Source: Bacteroidota bacterium (lineage in GTDB: Bacteria; Bacteroidota; Bacteroidia; Bacteroidales; FEN-979). Taken from it: a stretch of DNA of 53,633 nucleotides. The stretch is taken from NCBI GenBank assembly GCA_026391835.1, contig JAPLDF010000029.1, positions 1 to 53,633 on the forward strand, read 5' to 3'. The notes beneath the pieces are model-generated. The model made no database searches and was not told where the DNA came from. It was given only the letters and a program-made list of their open reading frames with translations. The position numbers were made by a program, and so were the translations under genes. Below, piece after piece: positions 18,434 through 27,404 of this stretch. Position 1 is the stretch's first letter; each line of letters begins with the position of its first letter.

Positions 18434-19438
18434 ATGAATAAAAAAGGTATTTTATTAACAGTCGTAGGGGTTTTGGTGCTTCTTGCCCTGGTTGTATATT
18501 CAACAATAGTCATCTTTATTCCTAAACCTTTAGAAGTACAGGGCGAAGTTGACGCCACCCAGATCAGGGTTGCTTCAAAAGTCGTCGGCCGGCTCGACAG
18601 TCTGCCGGTTCACAAGGGGGAGGCGGTGAAAAAAGGACAGTTGCTCTTTGTGCTGAGCAGTCCTGAGATCAACGCCAGGCTCGCCCAGGCAAATGCAGCG
18701 CTCCAGGGAGCCAGGGCACAGAACTCCAAAGCAGTTACCGGTGCCGAAGCAGAGGATATTGCCGCAGCCAACAATATGTACCTGAAAGCACTTGCGGCAT
18801 ACGACCTGGCATTAAAGACCAATGTGCGGATTCAAAACCTGTATAAAGAGGGTGTTGTTCCGGGACAGAAGAAGGATGAATCGGAAGCGCAGCTGAAAGC
18901 TGCCCTTGAAACCGCCAATGCAGCTAAAGAGCTCTGGTCCAAAGCGAAAAAAGGTACCCGCATTGAAGACAAAGAGGCTGCCATGGCCATGGTTGACCGG
19001 GCCGAGGGGGCAATTAGCGAGGTTCAGAGTTTCCTCAACGAAACCAGGATCACAGCGCCGGCCGATGGAGAGATCGCTGATATCATCGCTGAACAGGGAG
19101 AACTTGTTTCAGCCGGTTACCCGGTTGTAACCATTGTGGATCTCAGTGATTGCTGGGTTACCTTTAACCTCAGGGAAGACCTGCTGGCGTCAATCAAACC
19201 AGGTTCGGAATTTGAAGCAAAATTCCCTGCACTCGGAAACAGGAACATCATGCTGAAAGTCACCTACATCCATCCCCTGGGGAATTTCGCCACCTGGAAT
19301 GCCACCAAAACCTCCGGGGATTTTGATATGAAAACCTTTGAAGTGCATGCCCGTCCGGTAAATCCGGTTGAGGGTCTCCGACCCGGAATGAGCGCCCTGG
19401 TGAACTGGAAAAAAGTTGCTGCCTCCATTGTGAAATAA
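18434..19438 (+). CDS. HlyD-family membrane fusion (adaptor) protein
   Basis: Periplasmic adaptor of a tripartite exporter. I use the ATG at 18434 (MNKKGILLTVV) rather than the upstream TTG; this gives 334 residues starting directly with the membrane anchor (about 3-27). A barrel-sandwich (biotinyl-lipoyl-like) domain follows at about 40-75, then a helical hairpin of about 120 residues, the second lipoyl half with the ITAPADGEIADI segment, and a beta-barrel domain. It bridges the TolC channel and the two membrane permeases. Confidence 0.93.
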   Translation: MNKKGILLTVVGVLVLLALVVYSTIVIFIPKPLEVQGEVDATQIRVASKVVGRLDSLPVHKGEAVKKGQLLFVLSSPEINARLAQANAALQGARAQNSKAVTGAEAEDIAAANNMYLKALAAYDLALKTNVRIQNLYKEGVVPGQKKDESEAQLKAALETANAAKELWSKAKKGTRIEDKEAAMAMVDRAEGAISEVQSFLNETRITAPADGEIADIIAEQGELVSAGYPVVTIVDLSDCWVTFNLREDLLASIKPGSEFEAKFPALGNRNIMLKVTYIHPLGNFATWNATKTSGDFDMKTFEVHARPVNPVEGLRPGMSALVNWKKVAASIVK

Positions 19439-19460
19439 CATTCAGGACAACTATAAAACA

Positions 19461-20642
19461 ATGAAAAACAGCCGGTCAAATTCAGTGTTTTCTGCATTCA
19501 GCAGGGAGATCGACAGGATCCTCCACGACAGCGTCTACCTGTTTACCGGCGTTATAGCCCCTGTGATCAGCTTCACCCTCATAGCCCTGATCTTCTCGGC
19601 CAATGTGCCCCGGAAATTGCCGGTTGCAATCGTCGACCAGGATCATACCGCACTTTCGCGCAAGATCATCCGGACGATCGGGGCATCGCCGATCGTGCTG
19701 CCCGACACCCGCTACAGCGCCCCGGAAGAGGCCCGCAAAGCCCTCGTTTCAGGCGAAATGGATGCAGTTGTGGTGATTCCCGCAGGTACCGGATTGAAAA
19801 TTATGCGTGGCCAGCACGCCGGTGTAGCCGTATATCTGAACAATGTTTACCTGATCAAAGCCGGCCTGCTGAAAAGCGGGATCCAAAAATCGATTGCAGC
19901 CCTCACGGCTGGAATCAAACTGCAGAACCATATGATGTGGGGTGAATCGCCTTCCATGGCGATGGCAAAGATCCAGGCAGTGCAGCTAACCCCGGTATTG
20001 CTGTTCAATCCATATACAAGTTATGAATATTATCTCACGTTGCTGCTCCTCCCGGTCATGCTCACCGTGTTCGTGCTGTTCGGAACGATTTATGCGCTTG
20101 GAACTGAATTGCAATACGGCACCGGTCCGGGATGGCTGGATTCAGCAGGGGGCCGGATGCCCCAGGCGCTCATTGGCAAACTGATTCCACATACAGCAGC
20201 GTATATCGGGCTGGCCATGATCATGAACATTATTTTCTTCGAAGTACTCGGGCTCCCGCTCAATGGTCATATCCTCCTGATCCTGGTTTCGGAGCTGGTG
20301 ATGATCCTCAGTTACCAGTCAATGGCCATCTTCATCGTAGCCCTCACAAGGAACCTTCGGCTGGCATTGTCGCTGGCTAGCGCCTATACCATGCTTGCAA
20401 TTACGTTTGCCGGACTTACATTTCCGGCATTCGGAATGCCGGCCGTGGCACAGATCTTCAGCAAAATATTTCCGTTCACCTATTGGCTTGAACTTTTTGC
20501 AGGCCAGACCCTGCGGGGAGAACCCACGTCAAATGCAATCGTAAACATCTGGTTCATGGTAATCTTCATCGTTGCAGGCTTATGCCTGGTACCACGCTTG
20601 AAATACTTGCTGAAACACGAACAATCCTGGGGTAAAATCTAA
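19461..20642 (+). CDS. ABC-2 type permease (YbhS/YhhJ-like), first copy
   Basis: The 393-residue protein has one N-terminal membrane helix (about 25-45), a large periplasmic domain with the family segment VAIVDQDHTALSRKIIR, and five C-terminal helices (about 190-385), typical of the ABC2_membrane_3 family. It pairs with the next gene, from which it is separated by 4 bases. No nucleotide-binding protein is encoded in the cluster. Export substrate unknown. Confidence 0.9.
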   Translation: MKNSRSNSVFSAFSREIDRILHDSVYLFTGVIAPVISFTLIALIFSANVPRKLPVAIVDQDHTALSRKIIRTIGASPIVLPDTRYSAPEEARKALVSGEMDAVVVIPAGTGLKIMRGQHAGVAVYLNNVYLIKAGLLKSGIQKSIAALTAGIKLQNHMMWGESPSMAMAKIQAVQLTPVLLFNPYTSYEYYLTLLLLPVMLTVFVLFGTIYALGTELQYGTGPGWLDSAGGRMPQALIGKLIPHTAAYIGLAMIMNIIFFEVLGLPLNGHILLILVSELVMILSYQSMAIFIVALTRNLRLALSLASAYTMLAITFAGLTFPAFGMPAVAQIFSKIFPFTYWLELFAGQTLRGEPTSNAIVNIWFMVIFIVAGLCLVPRLKYLLKHEQSWGKI

Positions 20643-20646
20643 TCGC

Positions 20647-21882
20647 ATGATGTGGAAGAGCGTTAAAAATTCAGTGCAAAATATATACGGGATCTTCCGG
20701 GCTGAGATCCGGGAATCCTTCAATGATGCCGGTACGGTTCTTATATTTTTTGTTGCGGCTATCCTCTATCCCATGCTCTATTCAATTGGCTATATCAACG
20801 AAACGATCCGCGAAATCCCGGTTGCGGTCGTCGACCTTGATCAAACCGCACTGAGCCGCCAATACTGCAGAATGCTCGATGCTACCGAACAGATAAAGGT
20901 CATCAGCAAACCTGCGGGTTTGAAAGACGCTGAGATTCTTTTTTACCAGGCGAAAATTCATGGGGTGGTGCTCATCCCGCAATCGTTTCAGCGGCAGGTT
21001 TTCATGGGAAACCAGGCAAAGGTTACGGTATATTGCGACGCCGGCCGTTTTTTCGTTTACAAACAGGTTTATACAGCCGCAACTTTTGTAACAAGTACAT
21101 TCAACGCAGGGGTGGAGATCAAGGGGATGCTTTCGAAAGGAAAAATGTACGATGAGGCGCTGAACCAGTTCGAAACCATCACACCGAAAATGTACGACCT
21201 CTACAATCCATCCTCAGGGTATGCCACCTTTATAGTTCCAGGCATCCTGATGATCGTTATTCAGCAGTCGCTGCTGATCGGCATCGGGCTGTTGTTCGGC
21301 AAACATTTTGAACGGAAAAAACTGATTGCCACAGGTTCCGTAAAAGGCCGCGTTGAAAACATCCAGATCATCCTTGGCAAATCGATGGTTTACGTGGCGA
21401 TTTACCTTTTAACAACACTTGTAACCCTCGTACTGTTTTACCATTGGCTCTCTTTTCCCGATAAAACCAGTTTCCTTGACATCTACCCGCTGTTATTGCT
21501 GTATCTTTTCGCCATCTCTTTCATGGGAATCAGCATCAGTGTATGGTTTAGAAAACGTGTGCACGCACTGATGTTCATCGTTTTTCTCTCGCCCCTGGTA
21601 TTTTTCCTGTGCGGGGTGGCGTGGCCCATGGAATCCCTGCCGGGAGTGGTAAAACTACTGGGATTCCTCTTCCCGACCACACCAATGCTGCCGGCCTTCC
21701 TTAAACTGCGGATCATGGGTGGTGGTCTCGGCTCGGTCAGGTACGAAATCATGGTTCTGTTCATCCAGATGGTCTGCTACTTTATCCTGGCACTCGTTTC
21801 GAACAAGCTGGCGATGGGAAGACACAGCAGGATGTTAAAGCGATCGGTGGCAAAACAGGAACCGATCCTCCCAAAGATATGA
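20647..21882 (+). CDS. ABC-2 type permease (YbhR-like), second copy
   Basis: The 411-residue protein is a paralogue of the preceding gene with the same layout: N-terminal helix (about 30-50), periplasmic domain with VAVVDLDQTALSRQYCR, and five or six C-terminal helices. The two probably form a heterodimeric membrane unit. The stop codon overlaps the left arm of the 14-bp inverted repeat at 21881-21952. Confidence 0.9.
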   Translation: MMWKSVKNSVQNIYGIFRAEIRESFNDAGTVLIFFVAAILYPMLYSIGYINETIREIPVAVVDLDQTALSRQYCRMLDATEQIKVISKPAGLKDAEILFYQAKIHGVVLIPQSFQRQVFMGNQAKVTVYCDAGRFFVYKQVYTAATFVTSTFNAGVEIKGMLSKGKMYDEALNQFETITPKMYDLYNPSSGYATFIVPGILMIVIQQSLLIGIGLLFGKHFERKKLIATGSVKGRVENIQIILGKSMVYVAIYLLTTLVTLVLFYHWLSFPDKTSFLDIYPLLLLYLFAISFMGISISVWFRKRVHALMFIVFLSPLVFFLCGVAWPMESLPGVVKLLGFLFPTTPMLPAFLKLRIMGGGLGSVRYEIMVLFIQMVCYFILALVSNKLAMGRHSRMLKRSVAKQEPILPKI

Positions 21883-21952
21883 AAGACACAGGATAAACAA
21901 GGTTTTGGTTAATACTACTCCGTTCTTTATGGAACCTGATCCTGTGTCTTTC
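21881..21952. repeat. Perfect 14-bp inverted repeat, 44-nt loop
   Basis: GAAAGACACAGGAT (21881-21894) is exactly repeated in inverse orientation as ATCCTGTGTCTTTC (21939-21952). It begins within the stop codon of the second permease and lies 49 bases before the CYTH start. No T run follows directly on either strand, so it is not a standard terminator. It may be an end-protecting hairpin, an attenuator or the trace of an insertion. Confidence 0.75.
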
Positions 21953-22000
21953 CAAGTTATTTCTCAAATGTTTTTGTATATTGCCCCGGAAAACAACGTT

Positions 22001-22474
22001 ATGAACAATGTTGAAACGGAGCGCAAATTTCTTGTCGATAAGGAGAAATGGGCTTTACTGAATAAACCGGCCGGCACCGCCTATATCCAGGGCTACCTGA
22101 GCATCGATGAAGAGAAGGTCGTAAGGGTAAGGGTAGCGGGCGATAAAGGCTTTCTCACCATCAAGGGCAAATCGGACACGTTGTCCCATCCCGAATATGA
22201 ATATGCTATTCCCGTGGAAGATGCCGGAAACCTGCTCAGGTTGTTCACATCATCCAGGATTGAAAAAACCAGGACAAGGATACCTGCAGGGAACTATGTG
22301 TGGGAAGTGGATGAGTTTCACGGGGAGAACGAAGGACTCCTGATGGCGGAAATTGAACTTGAAAAGCCGGAAGATATCTTTGAAAAGCCGGATTGGCTTG
22401 GGACAGAGGTAACGGGTGACAAGCGCTATTACAATTCCTATCTGTCACTGAAACCTTTCGGAGCATGGCAATAA
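22001..22474 (+). CDS. CYTH domain protein (triphosphate tunnel enzyme family)
   Basis: From the ATG at 22001 the protein has 157 residues and starts with the CYTH signature ExExK (E5, E7, K9), followed by the alternating charged beta-strands of a triphosphate tunnel (RVRVAG, FLTIKGK, YEYAIP, WEVDEF, AEIELE). Family members are inorganic triphosphatases, thiamine triphosphatases or class IV adenylate cyclases; bacterial proteins of this size are most often triphosphatases. A longer frame starting 32 codons upstream crosses the inverted repeat and lacks conservation. A bidirectional terminator follows. Confidence 0.88.
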   Translation: MNNVETERKFLVDKEKWALLNKPAGTAYIQGYLSIDEEKVVRVRVAGDKGFLTIKGKSDTLSHPEYEYAIPVEDAGNLLRLFTSSRIEKTRTRIPAGNYVWEVDEFHGENEGLLMAEIELEKPEDIFEKPDWLGTEVTGDKRYYNSYLSLKPFGAWQ

Positions 22475-22507
22475 AAAGCCCCGCATCTTAATGATTACGG
22501 GGCTTTT
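22474..22507. terminator. Bidirectional terminator between CYTH gene and tRNA-Ala
   Basis: A perfect 10-bp stem, AAAAGCCCCG (22474-22483) with CGGGGCTTTT (22498-22507), is flanked by A and T runs on both sides. It can end transcription of the CYTH gene on the plus strand and of tRNA-Ala on the minus strand. Confidence 0.8.
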
Positions 22508-22522
22508 ATGAAAAATGATCTG

Positions 22523-22596
22523 TGGAGAATAGGGGAGTCGAACCCCTGACCTTTAGACTGCCAGTCTAACGCTCTAGCCAACTGAGCTAATCCCCC
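22523..22596 (-). tRNA. tRNA-Ala (GGC anticodon)
   Basis: This 74-nt cloverleaf has acceptor strand GGGGGAT, D arm TAGCTCAGTTGG, anticodon loop CTGGCAG (anticodon GGC), and T arm GGGGTTCGACTCCCC. The acceptor shows the G3-U70 pair that identifies alanine tRNAs, and discriminator A73. CCA is not encoded. Confidence 0.95.
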
Positions 22597-22606
22597 AAAT
22601 CGGATG

Positions 22607-22614
22607 CAAAATTA
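22607..22614 (-). promoter_or_regulatory. -7 box of tRNA-Ala
   Basis: On the minus strand TAATTTTG lies 10 bases before the tRNA 5' end, the same octamer used by tRNA-Gln and tRNA-Cys in this window. A -33 TTG is not evident; the upstream region overlaps the start of thpR. Confidence 0.55.
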
Positions 22615-22627
22615 AGAACTTTTTAAT

Positions 22628-23200
22628 ATGAAACGTCTTTTTGCTGCTTTAAAAATTCATCCTGATGCCGAATTCCTGAAAAAATACCAGGAATTGAAGC
22701 AGGAATTGCGCCATGAACATATCAAATGGGTTGAAAATCACAACATTCATATCACCCTGAAGTTCTTTGGAGAAACCGCAGAACATGAAATTCCGGGTAT
22801 AGCCTCGGTGCTGAAAAAAAGCATTGCCTCCACAAATCCGGTCAACCTCCATCTTACAGGACTTGGCATTTTCGGCAGTTCTTACGCTCCCAAGGTTATC
22901 TGGGTTGGAATTGAACCGTATGCCGATCTTTCGACGCTTATGAAAAACATACATGACGATCTGAAAACCATTGGTTTTGAGCAGGATCGTCAAAACCTTG
23001 TACCCCACCTGACGCTGGGAAGAATAAAATTTCTCAGGGATAAGGTCATCTTTAACCGGACGATGGATCAATTTAAAACCATTTCCTCCTCGCTTATTCA
23101 CATTGAAGAGGTGATCCTTTTTGAAAGCATCCTGCGCCGCGAAGGTCCCGAATATATCGCGCTTGAACACTTTCCGTTTATAAAAAAAGAACTCCCCTGA
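22628..23200 (+). CDS. thpR: RNA 2',3'-cyclic phosphodiesterase (2H family)
   Basis: This two-histidine phosphodiesterase hydrolyses RNA 2',3'-cyclic phosphates (historically called 2'-5' RNA ligase). The 190 residues contain both HxTx motifs, HITL at 41-44 and HLTL at 127-130, and the usual LFAALKI start. It is a single gene whose last codons form the left arm of a strong hairpin serving the convergent gene. Confidence 0.93.
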   Translation: MKRLFAALKIHPDAEFLKKYQELKQELRHEHIKWVENHNIHITLKFFGETAEHEIPGIASVLKKSIASTNPVNLHLTGLGIFGSSYAPKVIWVGIEPYADLSTLMKNIHDDLKTIGFEQDRQNLVPHLTLGRIKFLRDKVIFNRTMDQFKTISSSLIHIEEVILFESILRREGPEYIALEHFPFIKKELP

Positions 23201-23226
23201 CAGCCTTGCGGCATTATCAGGGGAGT
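23182..23226 (-). terminator. Terminator of the small membrane protein gene
   Basis: An 11-bp perfect stem, AACTCCCCTGA (23190-23200) with TCAGGGGAGTT (23216-23226), is followed on the minus strand by a T run (23182-23188). It lies 30 bases past the stop of the gene at 23256-23585 and reaches into the last codons of thpR. Confidence 0.75.
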
Positions 23227-23255
23227 TGGTGATGAGCCCAATTTACCTTGGCAGG

Positions 23256-23585
23256 TTATGCTTTGGCCACTTCCTCAAATTTGTTTGCAATAAGATGGTA
23301 TATCACCAGTCCGATGCCACCGAAGAGGCAGATCATGGAGAAAAATGCCGGTTCTTCTTCAAGGGTTGTGTAAACGGCCAGAACCTTGCCAAGCAGAATT
23401 CCTGTACCTATTCCCACGAAAAGCAGCCCCCATTTTAGAGAAGAAGGTTGCTTTGAGGGTTCAAAGATGCTTGCATCGGCGCCTTTCGCAATGAGCGCCA
23501 GGCGTTCTTTTTTCCGCACAAACAGGTACACTATTCCGTATACCATTGCAAAGAACGCGATCGGGATCAAAAATTCAGTATTCAT
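23256..23585 (-). CDS. Small inner-membrane protein (DUF6249-like)
   Basis: From the ATG at 23583-23585 (MNTEFLIPI) the protein has 109 residues with three predicted helices (about 3-20, 48-68, 78-100). A basic KKERLALIAKGAD segment after the first helix is typical of small Bacteroidota membrane proteins annotated DUF6249. No function is known. The position divergent or parallel to sigma factor genes often seen for such proteins is not strict here; the T9SS cargo gene lies upstream on the same strand. Confidence 0.7.
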   Translation of the reverse strand: MNTEFLIPIAFFAMVYGIVYLFVRKKERLALIAKGADASIFEPSKQPSSLKWGLLFVGIGTGILLGKVLAVYTTLEEEPAFFSMICLFGGIGLVIYHLIANKFEEVAKA

Positions 23586-23669
23586 TTCCGTTGATTTTGG
23601 GTTTGTTTTCCGTTTTCGATCCGTTTGACGCAGCTTCAATGTATTGGTTACAGGTTTCCTGACAATCAG

Positions 23670-26651
23670 TTACTGAACGATAACCTTTTCGGTAAATACC
23701 CGATCGTTACCCGACAATTTTAAAAAGTAAATACCCCTGGCGAACCTCGACACATCCAGTTTTTTCTGATAATCTGATGTGATGTTTACCAGTTTTTCTG
23801 AATACACAACCTGTCCGTTTGCATTTGAAAGTGTAAGCGCCAATTGTCTTTCATTACCCTTTATGGTAAGGGTAAGTTCATTGCTGACGGGATTCGGATA
23901 AATGCCAACGGTCGATTGAAGACCTTTCTGGTCAATGCCGGTACAGTTTTTCACCACAACAGGTTTTGAGGATTCAACGCCGTCGCCACAATCATTATTC
24001 CCTTTAACGGTTATGTTGCCCGACTGGGCGGTTGCGCCATACAGAAGTGTAACCTGGTTTGTACCGGTTCCACCGGTGATTGTAACACCTGCAGGTGTTG
24101 ACCATGTATATTGTGTTGCGCCTGTGATGGCCGGAACGCTGTAAATCAAATTTCCTGTTTCCTGGCATATCGTGTCTCTGCCGGTTATCGCACCAGCAGC
24201 TTCGGGTATGGTTTTCACGCCCACGGTTTTCACGACAGCAGGAGTTTCACCACAGTTATTCATGGCATATACCGATACATCACCGGCAGTTGTCCCCCAT
24301 GTTACATTGATGGAATTTGTACCCTGTCCGCTTGTAATGGTGGCACCTGTTGGTACGGTCCAGTTGTAGGTATCGGGAGGTCCGATGATGGCCGTAGTGT
24401 AGGTTGCACTGGCGTTCAGACAAAGCAAATCAGGGCCTGTAACAGGATTGAGTGCTGCCGGGGGCAGGGTAACAACCACAGGCAGAACCGAAGCAAGGGG
24501 ATTGTTTCCGCAGTCGTTGCCGGAAATGACCTGGACCGAACCGGAAGCAGTACCCCAATGAACTGAAATATTGGGTGTATTCTGGCCGCTTAAAATAACG
24601 GCATCTCCCTGTACGCTCCATGAATAGGTTGTACCACCAATAACTTCGACAATCGAATAGTCGGAAGTATCACCTGCGCAAATGGCCTGGGTTCCCGCAA
24701 TAGGTCCCGGGGCGGCCGGCGGTGTATTTACAACCACGGTAATGCTGTCGGCAGCAGTATGTGCAGCGTTATCGGTGACAAGCACATGATAGGTCGTGGT
24801 GGCGCCCGGTGTTGCTACAGGGTTGGCTATTGCAGGGTTGCTGAGGGTTGCGGAAGGGGTCCATGCATAGGTAAGGGGAGGGGTACCGCCCACCACCACA
24901 ACATTCAGTTGTGAAGACTGACCCTGGCAGATGGTTGTCGGGTTGGCACTGACAGTAGCAAGGAAATTGCTTCCGGGCATCACTTTTATCGTTGCAGTGC
25001 GCTTATGTGCAGGAGTTCCGTTGGGCCCTGATGCTATGAAAGAAGCTGTATAGTTCCCTGTAGGAACATTACCGGTAAGCACAACTTTTACAGGTTTGGT
25101 TGCAGGAAAGGTGGTGATGGTCGTTCCCGAAGGGAATTCAAACGTGATGGTTCCTGCCGATGGTGCCGGTGAAATGCTGCCAGATAAAACCACGGTGTCG
25201 GAATACAATTTCACTTCGGGAATTGATACCTGGAAAATGGCATTGTCAACAGATGTATATAAGGTATCAAGTGCATGGTCTATGGACATGGCAAAATCAG
25301 GAAAATAGCCGGTCATGCTCTGGAAGGAACCCGCCCTGAAATCGGTCCATCCGACCATTGAGCCCTTTTTATTTGAGATAATGCCGTTGTAGTCGCCTTC
25401 GTAGGCGGGTGTTCCCCCACCGCCGCAGGTTGTGCAATTGATTTTCATCTTTTTGTTGGAAATGCGCTGGTTGGCTACCCACGTTGCACCGCCATCGGTG
25501 GAGTATGAAGCATAGATAAATGCGCTGTCGTTGGTAGGCGTATCCCGCGTATCCATCCACATGACATATAGTTTTCCTGTCTCTTTATCGCACCAGGTTG
25601 CCGGGTGCCACTGCTGAAAATTCTGGGTATTTGCATCATCATTCACACGCACGGCACTGGTCCAGGTTGCACCTCCATCTGAGGAGGACCTGCACCAGAC
25701 ATCAGATTTTGTGTTTGCTCCCGGGGGATCGTTGGAAGCATATACACAATAGAATTTGCCACGGTTGGCACCATAGCTGTTATCGGCCGCAATCATCGGG
25801 TAGGGACGTGTACGCATGTTGGACACCGAGTTTCTGCCGCCAACCTGCGAACCGACGGTATTGGCCCATTGCTGTGACGACCTTTGCGTAAATGTTGCAC
25901 CACCATCATTGGAACGATAAAAAGTGTAGGTAGCATTGAAAGAGCCGCCGCCATTGGTAACAACATAAACGGCGCCACCCTGGATATTGCCTTCAGGGCC
26001 AACGGCTACCATCATGCCTGGCAAAGCCTGCGTGGTGGGAGCGAACGTAGAGTTAAATGTAAGGCCATGGTCCATGCTCCGGGTAAAATTCCCCACCCCG
26101 TTGTTGGTCATGGTTGAATATACATAATTGGCATAAGGACCGGAAGTCTGATCGCAGGCGATCCAGTTTTTGTCATTTCCGGCAATAGCTGTAACAGAAG
26201 GACCCCAGGTGGTGCCATTATCGGTTGATGCGATTACTTTACAGCCGGAAATATTTCCGTACATGTTCTCATAGAACAAATTTCCAAGGCTGTCGTAGGC
26301 AACTACCGGGTCTCCCGCCAGCGTTGTTCCGAAATTAGCTGTGTGAACAAACCAGTCAATTCCGTTTTGTGTATTGTGCGGCGCGTTTGTATTGTATGCC
26401 GTAAAATACCATGTCGGCTGATTTGGATTCTCAGCCATGTTGTTTTCTGCAAAATCAACACCCAGACTGAAATTATCCCAATTTCCAATCGTTATCACTG
26501 TGGAGAGCGGTGCATCATTGCTCACCGAAGCTCGTTCACGAAGATATTGTGGAATCTGATCAAGGTTTGGATTATCTCCCTGATACTGCGCAAATACCTG
26601 GTTTACTGTCATTAAAATGAACAATAACCCAGCGGTTGTATACATTTTCAT
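23670..26651 (-). CDS. T9SS cargo protein with sialidase-like propeller and Ig/PKD-like domains
   Basis: The 993-residue secreted protein has a signal peptide (about 1-22, ending VFAQ). A beta-propeller region (about 40-450) contains at least five Asp-box motifs of the type S-x-D-x-G-x-T-W (for example SSSDGGATW and YSTDGGATW), as in sialidases and related hydrolases. An Ig-like segment follows (about 450-640), then three PKD-like repeats of about 85 residues (about 640-900). The last 75 residues are a type IX secretion sorting domain (starts GIYPNPVSNELTL, ends in a short basic strand). Asp-boxes alone do not show catalysis, so hydrolase activity is uncertain. It is exported across the outer membrane and probably anchored at the surface or released. 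Confidence 0.9.
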   Translation of the reverse strand: MKMYTTAGLLFILMTVNQVFAQYQGDNPNLDQIPQYLRERASVSNDAPLSTVITIGNWDNFSLGVDFAENNMAENPNQPTWYFTAYNTNAPHNTQNGIDWFVHTANFGTTLAGDPVVAYDSLGNLFYENMYGNISGCKVIASTDNGTTWGPSVTAIAGNDKNWIACDQTSGPYANYVYSTMTNNGVGNFTRSMDHGLTFNSTFAPTTQALPGMMVAVGPEGNIQGGAVYVVTNGGGSFNATYTFYRSNDGGATFTQRSSQQWANTVGSQVGGRNSVSNMRTRPYPMIAADNSYGANRGKFYCVYASNDPPGANTKSDVWCRSSSDGGATWTSAVRVNDDANTQNFQQWHPATWCDKETGKLYVMWMDTRDTPTNDSAFIYASYSTDGGATWVANQRISNKKMKINCTTCGGGGTPAYEGDYNGIISNKKGSMVGWTDFRAGSFQSMTGYFPDFAMSIDHALDTLYTSVDNAIFQVSIPEVKLYSDTVVLSGSISPAPSAGTITFEFPSGTTITTFPATKPVKVVLTGNVPTGNYTASFIASGPNGTPAHKRTATIKVMPGSNFLATVSANPTTICQGQSSQLNVVVVGGTPPLTYAWTPSATLSNPAIANPVATPGATTTYHVLVTDNAAHTAADSITVVVNTPPAAPGPIAGTQAICAGDTSDYSIVEVIGGTTYSWSVQGDAVILSGQNTPNISVHWGTASGSVQVISGNDCGNNPLASVLPVVVTLPPAALNPVTGPDLLCLNASATYTTAIIGPPDTYNWTVPTGATITSGQGTNSINVTWGTTAGDVSVYAMNNCGETPAVVKTVGVKTIPEAAGAITGRDTICQETGNLIYSVPAITGATQYTWSTPAGVTITGGTGTNQVTLLYGATAQSGNITVKGNNDCGDGVESSKPVVVKNCTGIDQKGLQSTVGIYPNPVSNELTLTIKGNERQLALTLSNANGQVVYSEKLVNITSDYQKKLDVSRFARGIYFLKLSGNDRVFTEKVIVQ

Positions 26652-26694
26652 TTTGGCTAAGATTTAATTAATTATTGATATAGTTTATTAAATA

Positions 26695-26726
26695 CAAACT
26701 TACAAAAAATCCTTTTCTCTTTGCAA
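26695..26726 (-). promoter_or_regulatory. Promoter of the T9SS cargo gene
   Basis: On the minus strand TTG (26724-26726), a 21-base spacer and TAAGTTTG (26695-26702) match the Bacteroidota consensus, giving a 5' leader of about 37 bases. Confidence 0.7.
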
Positions 26727-26737
26727 GTTATTATGCA

Positions 26738-26765
26738 TTTGATTTACAAAATGATACTACCTTTG
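26738..26765 (+). promoter_or_regulatory. Candidate promoter of the ECF sigma factor gene
   Basis: TACCTTTG at 26758-26765 fits TAnnTTTG; TTTG at 26738-26741 is 16 bases upstream, shorter than the 19-21 seen elsewhere in the window. The gene starts 46 bases later. Confidence 0.45.
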
Positions 26766-26811
26766 TATAGGATGGTGTAACCTCTGGTAAAAGATATCGT
26801 CTAAATTCCGA

Positions 26812-27387
26812 ATGAAATACCTTGACGACAACCATTACATTGATCGTGTGCTTAGCGGCGATGTTGCCGCCTATGCCTTGCTGGTTGCCAAACATAAAAA
26901 CCTGGTGTTTTCTATCGCACTTAAGATTTTAGATAACCGTGAGGATGCAGAGGAGATTGCACAGGATTGCTTTCTGAAAGTTTTCCAGGCGCTGAAGACG
27001 TTTGAAAGGAAATCAAAATTTTCAACCTGGCTGTATCGGATCGTTTACAATGCCGCCATTTCCAGAACCCGTAAAAAGAGACTGGAGGTGGTACCCATGG
27101 ATAATTATGTGATCGATAATTATACCGAAGATGAAGTGGCTGCCGGTATTGATGAAATTGACCCGGAAGCGCAAAAAGTGATGGTTGAGCGGGCAATGGA
27201 GCGGTTGTCTGACGATGACAATCTTTTGATAACCTTGTTTTACAAAGGTGAGAATTCCATTGAGGATATCAGTAACATAACCGGGCTTTCCATGTCTAAT
27301 GTCAAAGTGCGGCTGCACCGGATCCGGAAAAAATTACAGGGTGAACTGGCGGTGATGATGCGCAGGACAGTAAATTATAATAATTAA
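26812..27387 (+). CDS. ECF-type RNA polymerase sigma factor (sigma-70 family, RpoE-like)
   Basis: The 191-residue protein has sigma region 2 (about 20-95; DAEEIAQDCFLKVFQAL and FSTWLYRIVYN) and region 4 (about 130-182; the helix-turn-helix SIEDISNITGLSMSNVKVRL), with the short acidic linker of ECF factors and no regions 1 or 3. A small membrane protein gene follows 17 bases downstream, as expected for an anti-sigma partner. It is divergent from the T9SS cargo gene with a 160-bp gap. Confidence 0.93.
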   Translation: MKYLDDNHYIDRVLSGDVAAYALLVAKHKNLVFSIALKILDNREDAEEIAQDCFLKVFQALKTFERKSKFSTWLYRIVYNAAISRTRKKRLEVVPMDNYVIDNYTEDEVAAGIDEIDPEAQKVMVERAMERLSDDDNLLITLFYKGENSIEDISNITGLSMSNVKVRLHRIRKKLQGELAVMMRRTVNYNN

Positions 27388-27404
27388 TCTAATTTTGCAG
27401 CGAG

